DNA of 9,623 bases from Pseudomonadota bacterium (lineage in GTDB: Bacteria; Pseudomonadota; Alphaproteobacteria; SMXQ01), in the NCBI GenBank assembly GCA_022562375.1, contig JADFPK010000058.1, positions 1-9,623 on the forward strand, in the 5' to 3' direction. This document shows, one piece after another, positions 5,910 to 9,623 of this stretch (its first letter is position 1; the number at the start of each line of letters is the position of its first letter). The translations under genes were made by a program, and so were the position numbers. Below the pieces are notes generated by a model that saw only the letters and a program-made list of their open reading frames with translations, searched no databases and was not told the DNA's origin.

Positions 5910-7175
5910 TCATCCCGCGCCGTCCTGTTTCGCCATCGGCGCCTCGGTGCCGGTGCCGGGGGGACCGGCGAAGGCGCCACTCCGGTGGACCAGCAGGGCG
6001 GTGACAAAAAGCAGGCCGATGACGACGCCGCCGACGATGAAGAAGCTATTGCCGACGCCGACGGCGTCGGCGATGACGCCCATGATCACCGGTATGATGG
6101 TCGCGGCCAAGCGGTTGCCGGTCATGCGCAGGCCCATGGCCCGGCCCTGGTTCCCGGGCCCGACCGCCTTGGAGACGGATGAGAGGATTATCGGCAGGAT
6201 CAGGCCCTGGCAGCCGCCGCGAAGGAGCTGGACGAGGGCGAGGACGGCGAAGACGGCGCCGAGCAGGGGCGTGATGGCGATGAGGGAGACGGCGAGGATG
6301 GAGAACCCGATCAGGGCCCAATGGGGGCGCATGAAGCGCGCCACCTGTCCCGCCGTCAGCGAACCAAGGCCGGAAGATATCTCCACCATGGCGATCAGGG
6401 CGCCGATCGTCGTGCCGGTCATCCCGGCCTGTTGGAGATAGACGACATAGAAGGAGTCCTGGATGCCCGAGGTGGTGCTGCGTAAAAGCGATATGCCAAC
6501 GGCCAGCGCCACCGCCGGAAGGCCCAGGAGGGCGAAGGAGCGGACATATTCCGATACCCTCGGCACCAGCTCCCGCGCCCTTAGCGCCGGCCGGTCGGTG
6601 GCGGTTGCGGACTTGGCGTCGGGAATCATACGGATCGACGCCAACAGGCCCAGTCCCCACACGCCGGCGAAGCTAAACGCGCCCCAGGGACCCAACAAAT
6701 CCCACATCACGCCGATGAGGATCGGGCCCGAGAACGTGCCGATCCGGGTGACGAAGGTGAATCGCCCGAGATGGGCGGTATCGCCGCCGGTCAGCTGGAC
6801 GATAAGGGTCTGGGCGCCGACCCAGGTCAGGATCGTCGCCAGCCCGATGAACATCTGCAGGACGACCAGCGCCGGCAACCACGGCAGCGCCGGATAGAGC
6901 GGCGCCAGCGCGGTCGCCATGGCGGCGAAGAAAAACATCACCCGCCGCGTTCCCATGCGGTCCATCAGCACCCCGCCATGAATCGCCAGGAACAGCGGCA
7001 GCACGTTCCTGGCCCCGACGATGATGCCGATCTCGGTCGCCGACGCGCCGAGCGTCAAGGCCCAGAGCGGCACCGCCACGTTCATCATGTCGGTCAGTCC
7101 GTTGCCGAACAGGCCGGCGGCGTAGGTGGCGTAGATCGCCCGTTTGGGCGCCTTGCCGGCGGTTTCCTGGGTCAC
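5910..7175 (-). CDS. MFS transporter, second gene of the tandem operon
   Basis: This 421-residue, 12-helix carrier starts at GTG 7175, with AAGAGG eight bases upstream. Motif A reads HGGVLMDRMGTRR (66-78). It shares SFYVVYL, RPHW, ITPLLG, LRGGCQG and GLRMTGNRL with both neighbours, and aligns without gaps to the third gene over the first 80 residues. The short central loop (KSATATDRPALRARELVPRVSEY) joins the two six-helix halves. The C-terminus has a Gly/Pro-rich hydrophilic tail (PPGTGTEAPMAKQDGAG) not present in the others. A nine-codon minus-strand ORF (MGEEKRPAG, 7201-7172) ends in TGA overlapping this GTG, which could couple translation. The substrate cannot be inferred; related MFS subgroups include both efflux pumps and metabolite importers. 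Confidence 0.9.
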   Translation of the reverse strand: MTQETAGKAPKRAIYATYAAGLFGNGLTDMMNVAVPLWALTLGASATEIGIIVGARNVLPLFLAIHGGVLMDRMGTRRVMFFFAAMATALAPLYPALPWLPALVVLQMFIGLATILTWVGAQTLIVQLTGGDTAHLGRFTFVTRIGTFSGPILIGVMWDLLGPWGAFSFAGVWGLGLLASIRMIPDAKSATATDRPALRARELVPRVSEYVRSFALLGLPAVALAVGISLLRSTTSGIQDSFYVVYLQQAGMTGTTIGALIAMVEISSGLGSLTAGQVARFMRPHWALIGFSILAVSLIAITPLLGAVFAVLALVQLLRGGCQGLILPIILSSVSKAVGPGNQGRAMGLRMTGNRLAATIIPVIMGVIADAVGVGNSFFIVGGVVIGLLFVTALLVHRSGAFAGPPGTGTEAPMAKQDGAG

Positions 7176-7221
7176 CCGGCCGGCCTCTTCTCTTCGCCCA
7201 TCCGTTGGTCCCGAGGCGCCC

Positions 7222-8466
7222 TCATGTCGAGAACCCGGGCGTGCGCCGGACGATGAGGCCGAGCAAGGCGCAACTGAGCACCAGGAAGCCGCCGACGATG
7301 ATGAAGCTCTCCTCCAAACCGATGGTGTCGGCGATGGCGCCCATGATGACGGGGACGATCATCGTCGCCAGGCGGTTGGCGGTGGTGCGCAGACCGATGC
7401 TCATGCCCTGTTCGTTGGCCCCGACCGCGCGCGACAATATCGAGAACATCACCGGCTGACTGAGGCCCTGGCAGCCGCCGCGCAAGGCCGAAGCGATGAA
7501 CAGCAGCACCAGGACGCCGCCGAGGAGCGGCGTGATCGAGATGAAGAATATCGATGCGGCGGCGAACAGCAGCAGGACCCAATGGGGCCGCATGATCTTC
7601 ACCATCGGGCCGGCGAGCAAGGCGCCGAAACTGCCGGCGAACTCGGAAGCGGCGATGAGGACGCCGATGAGGGTGCCGGTGAGCCCGATTCCATCGAGAT
7701 AAACGACGTAGAACGAGGTCTGGATGCTCGATGAGGAGATGCGCAGGAACGTCGCGACGACGATGAAGGCGACGGCGGGAATGCTGATCAGGGCAAAGGC
7801 CTTGACATAATCCGAGAGCCTCGGCGTCAGCGCCCCGGCATCGAGCGCCGGCGCCTTGGCGGCGGGCTCGGGCTCCGTTCGCGGATCCCCCATCAGGAAT
7901 AGGGCGGCCAGGGTCAGCCCGCCGCAGGCGCCGGTGACCAGGAACGCCCCCCAGGGCCCGAACAGGTCCCATATGACGCCGATGAGGATCGGCGCGCCCA
8001 ACAGGCCCAAACGCGACCAGAAGCTGAAGCGGCCGATGGCCGCGGTGTCGCCCTTGGTGAACTGACAGATCAGGGTCTGGACACCCATCCAGTTCAAGTT
8101 GGTGGTCAGTCCCGTCAACATCTGCAGGATAATTACGGCGCCGACCAACGGCATCGCCGGATAAAGCGGTATCAGCGCGGTGGTCAGCAAAGCGAAACAC
8201 AGCGTCACCCGGCGGGTTCCCAGCCGGTCCATGAGAACGCCGCCATGGATCGCCAGGATCAGCGGCAGCACGGCGGCGGCGCCGATGGCGACGCCGATCA
8301 TGGTCGGCGACATGTTGAGGTGCAGCGCCCACAGCGGCACCACCACCTTCAGCATCATGGTAACGGAATTGGCCGTCAGCCCGGCGGCGTAGGTGCCCCA
8401 GAGCGCCCGCGCCGGAATATCGCCGGCGGCGCGCGCGTCGGCGCCTTCGCTCGTGGTATTTTCCAC
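7222..8466 (-). CDS. MFS transporter, first gene of the tandem operon
   Basis: This 414-residue, 12-helix major facilitator protein starts at GTG 8466, with GAGGG six bases upstream. After a hydrophilic 20-residue N-terminus, helix 1 begins at about ALWGTYAAGL. Motif A reads HGGVLMDRLGTRR (74-86). C-terminal-half landmarks are QTSFYVVYL, MRPHW, ITPLLGG, LRGGCQGLSQP, SILSRAVG and GLRTTANRL, nearly all repeated in the two downstream genes, so the three arose by duplication. The Arg in the conserved NRL, within a predicted helix, is a candidate substrate or coupling residue (inference). Being nearest the divergent control region, it is the promoter-proximal gene. It ends 46 bases before the second gene. 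Confidence 0.9.
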   Translation of the reverse strand: MENTTSEGADARAAGDIPARALWGTYAAGLTANSVTMMLKVVVPLWALHLNMSPTMIGVAIGAAAVLPLILAIHGGVLMDRLGTRRVTLCFALLTTALIPLYPAMPLVGAVIILQMLTGLTTNLNWMGVQTLICQFTKGDTAAIGRFSFWSRLGLLGAPILIGVIWDLFGPWGAFLVTGACGGLTLAALFLMGDPRTEPEPAAKAPALDAGALTPRLSDYVKAFALISIPAVAFIVVATFLRISSSSIQTSFYVVYLDGIGLTGTLIGVLIAASEFAGSFGALLAGPMVKIMRPHWVLLLFAAASIFFISITPLLGGVLVLLFIASALRGGCQGLSQPVMFSILSRAVGANEQGMSIGLRTTANRLATMIVPVIMGAIADTIGLEESFIIVGGFLVLSCALLGLIVRRTPGFST

Positions 8467-8486
8467 GCGTTTCCCTCAATCCAGTG

Positions 8487-8500
8487 TTGCCGAATGGCAA
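8487..8500. promoter_or_regulatory. Inverted repeat just upstream of the MFS operon start
   Basis: TTGCC-GAAT-GGCAA forms a five-base inverted repeat 20 bases ahead of the GTG of the first MFS gene, next to its ribosome site. It could be a small leader hairpin or a regulator half-site pair. No regulator gene is in the window. Confidence 0.25.
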
Positions 8501-8507
8501 AATGCGG

Positions 8508-8532
8508 CCCGATAACGGGTCGATCCCGGGAT
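8508..8532. promoter_or_regulatory. Pair of palindromes in the MFS leader
   Basis: CCCG-ATAA-CGGG (8508-8519) is followed after three bases by the perfect palindrome ATCCCGGGAT (8523-8532). Both lie between the candidate promoter at 8541-8569 and the first MFS gene, a usual place for an operator. The words CGATAACG and TCGATCC found here recur at 8635-8648. Confidence 0.3.
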
Positions 8533-8540
8533 AGAGGGTG

Positions 8541-8569
8541 AATTTAGTCGAGCGGGCGGCGGGTGAAAA
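8541..8569 (-). promoter_or_regulatory. Weak sigma70-like promoter candidate for the MFS operon
   Basis: On the minus strand TTTTCA (8569-8564) and TAAATT (8546-8541) are separated by 17 bases, in an otherwise GC-rich region 75 bases ahead of the GTG. Both hexamers differ from consensus by two bases, and the match is by eye only. Confidence 0.22.
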
Positions 8570-8703
8570 GCGCGAAAAACCGGCGCGGTGGCCGACGAAC
8601 CCCCCTCGCCCCTCCCGACGGCGGGGCCCGGGCGTCGATCCGATAACGAAAACGTGACATTTCCGGCCTTGCCTTGGGGGTTTTCTGCCCCGAGACTGGA
8701 GCC

Positions 8704-9623
8704 ATGGGAAGCAGGCCGAAGGCCCGGAAGACGTTCTACGCCTCGATCGCGGCGCTTGGCGCCGCCGCCGTCCTCGCTGGCGCCTTGTGGGTCGGCTTCA
8801 ATCCCGCGGCGCTGATCGGAACCGCCACCGCCAACCCGTCGTGGTGGAAGCTCGAATGGTCGCGGACGGACTTCTCGCGCTCCTCCGTCGATTTCTCGGA
8901 AATCACCTCCGGCGGGCCGCCCAAGGACGGCATTCCACCGGTCGATGACCCCAAGTTCAAGCCCGTCTCCGAGGTCAAGAATCTCGGTGACGACGAGCCG
9001 GTGATCGGCCTGGTGATCAACGGCGATAAGCGCGGCTATCCCTTGCGCATCCTGGTGTGGCACGAGATCGTCAACGACACGGTGGGCGGCGTGCCGGTCA
9101 CGGTGACTTTCTGTCCGCTGTGCAACACCGCCATCGTCTTCGACCGCCGCCTCGACGGCCGGGTGCTCGACTTCGGCACCACCGGCAAGCTTCGGAACTC
9201 GGACCTCGTGATGTATGACCGCCAGACCGAAAGCTGGTGGCAACAGTTCCTCGGCGAGGCCATCGTCGGCGAGTTGACCGGCAAGCGCCTGAAGATCATC
9301 CCATCGCGGATCGAGTCCGTCGCCAAATTCCGCGCCCGCGCGCCCGACGGCAAGTTCCTGGTGCCGACCCGGCCGGGGACGCGGCGCTACGGCGACAACC
9401 CCTATCGCGGCTATGACAGCATGAGCTGGCCGATGTTGTTCAAGGGCGAGGCGCCGAAGGGCGTGGCGCCGCTATCGCGCGTCGTCACCGTCGGCAAGGA
9501 GGCGTGGAGCCTCGATCTGGTGCGCAAGAAGAAGCGCATCATCAAGGGCGATCTCGTCATCACCTGGGAACCGGGCCAGAACTCGGCCCTCGATTCGGGC
9601 CGCATCAGCCAGGGGCGGGACGT
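8704..9623 (+). CDS. DUF3179 domain-containing protein (3' end cut by window)
   Basis: The frame stays open from ATG 8704 to the edge, 306 codons. A basic N-terminus (RPKARK) and one hydrophobic segment (about 11-33) form a signal anchor or uncleaved signal, so the rest should lie in the periplasm. The DUF3179 core begins at about residue 95: RGYPLRILVWHEIVND (110-125), then VTVTFCPLCNTAIVF (132-146) with C137 and C140, then DFGTTGKLRNSDLVMYD (156-172), SWWQQFLGEAIVG, and a later YRGYDSM. These match the family well; its biochemical role is unknown. The CxxC pair could bind metal or form a disulphide (inference). GGAG ends only two bases before ATG, tight for a ribosome site; an in-frame TTG at 8674 is an alternative. 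The gene reads away from the MFS operon. Confidence 0.9.
   Translation, partial: MGSRPKARKTFYASIAALGAAAVLAGALWVGFNPAALIGTATANPSWWKLEWSRTDFSRSSVDFSEITSGGPPKDGIPPVDDPKFKPVSEVKNLGDDEPVIGLVINGDKRGYPLRILVWHEIVNDTVGGVPVTVTFCPLCNTAIVFDRRLDGRVLDFGTTGKLRNSDLVMYDRQTESWWQQFLGEAIVGELTGKRLKIIPSRIESVAKFRARAPDGKFLVPTRPGTRRYGDNPYRGYDSMSWPMLFKGEAPKGVAPLSRVVTVGKEAWSLDLVRKKKRIIKGDLVITWEPGQNSALDSGRISQGRD

Noticed and set aside
5894..6007. N-terminal extension of the last MFS gene to 6007
   Set aside because: It would overlap the preceding MFS gene, is proline/arginine-rich and has no counterpart in the paralogs. ATG 5893 has its own AAGGG site at a proper distance.
7172..8500. 442-residue minus-strand open frame longer than the MFS gene it overlaps
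   Set aside because: The translation is a His/Arg/Gly-rich string without hydrophobic segments or known motifs, as expected of an alternative frame in GC-rich DNA. The overlapping frame encodes a clear MFS protein.
1..9623. CRISPR array, tRNA, rRNA, transposase or phage genes
   Set aside because: No regularly spaced repeats, no cloverleaf-like segment and no recombinase or structural phage motifs were seen on either strand.

Overview
The window is high-GC DNA (mostly G/C at codon third positions) with compact, mainly bacterial-metabolism genes. GTG and TTG starts are frequent, and Shine-Dalgarno sequences of the GAGG type sit 6 to 8 bases ahead of most starts. The gene content (short type-A PutA, DUF3179 protein, isochorismatase-fold amidohydrolase, stacked MFS carriers) best suits an alphaproteobacterium, probably Rhodospirillales-like. 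That placement is an inference from gene content and base composition, not from a marker gene.

Layout, left to right. (1) Bases 1-984, plus strand: the 3' end of putA, covering most of the catalytic part of the P5C dehydrogenase domain. (2) 1033-1968, plus: an inosine-uridine-preferring type nucleoside hydrolase with a complete set of calcium and catalytic residues. (3) 1989-2714, minus, convergent with it: a polymerase-beta-fold nucleotidyltransferase resembling the AadA/ANT family. (4) 2910-3608, plus, divergent from it: an isochorismatase-family cysteine amidohydrolase. (5) 3832-4494, plus: an AT-rich gene for an unrecognised four-helix membrane protein, clearly foreign in composition, with a decayed gene end just upstream and a hairpin just downstream. 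(6) 8466 down to 4625, minus: three consecutive, mutually homologous 12-helix MFS transporters in one apparent operon (gaps of 46 and 16 bases). (7) 8704 to the right edge, plus: the start of a DUF3179 protein with a membrane anchor and a CPLCN motif, divergent from the MFS operon across a 237-base control region rich in inverted repeats.

How the genes may work together. Proline oxidation, nucleoside cleavage and amide/ureide hydrolysis would fit a loose neighbourhood for scavenging carbon and nitrogen. The MFS trio could bring in, or expel, small solutes. Nothing in the sequence fixes their substrates, and the different strands mean that at most putA and the nucleoside hydrolase could share a transcript. 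The least ordinary parts are the MFS triplication with its shared leader word, the AT-rich membrane-protein island, and the repeat-rich divergent region between the MFS operon and the DUF3179 gene. I see no RNA gene, CRISPR array, transposase or insertion sequence, and no gene-free stretch longer than 300 bases.
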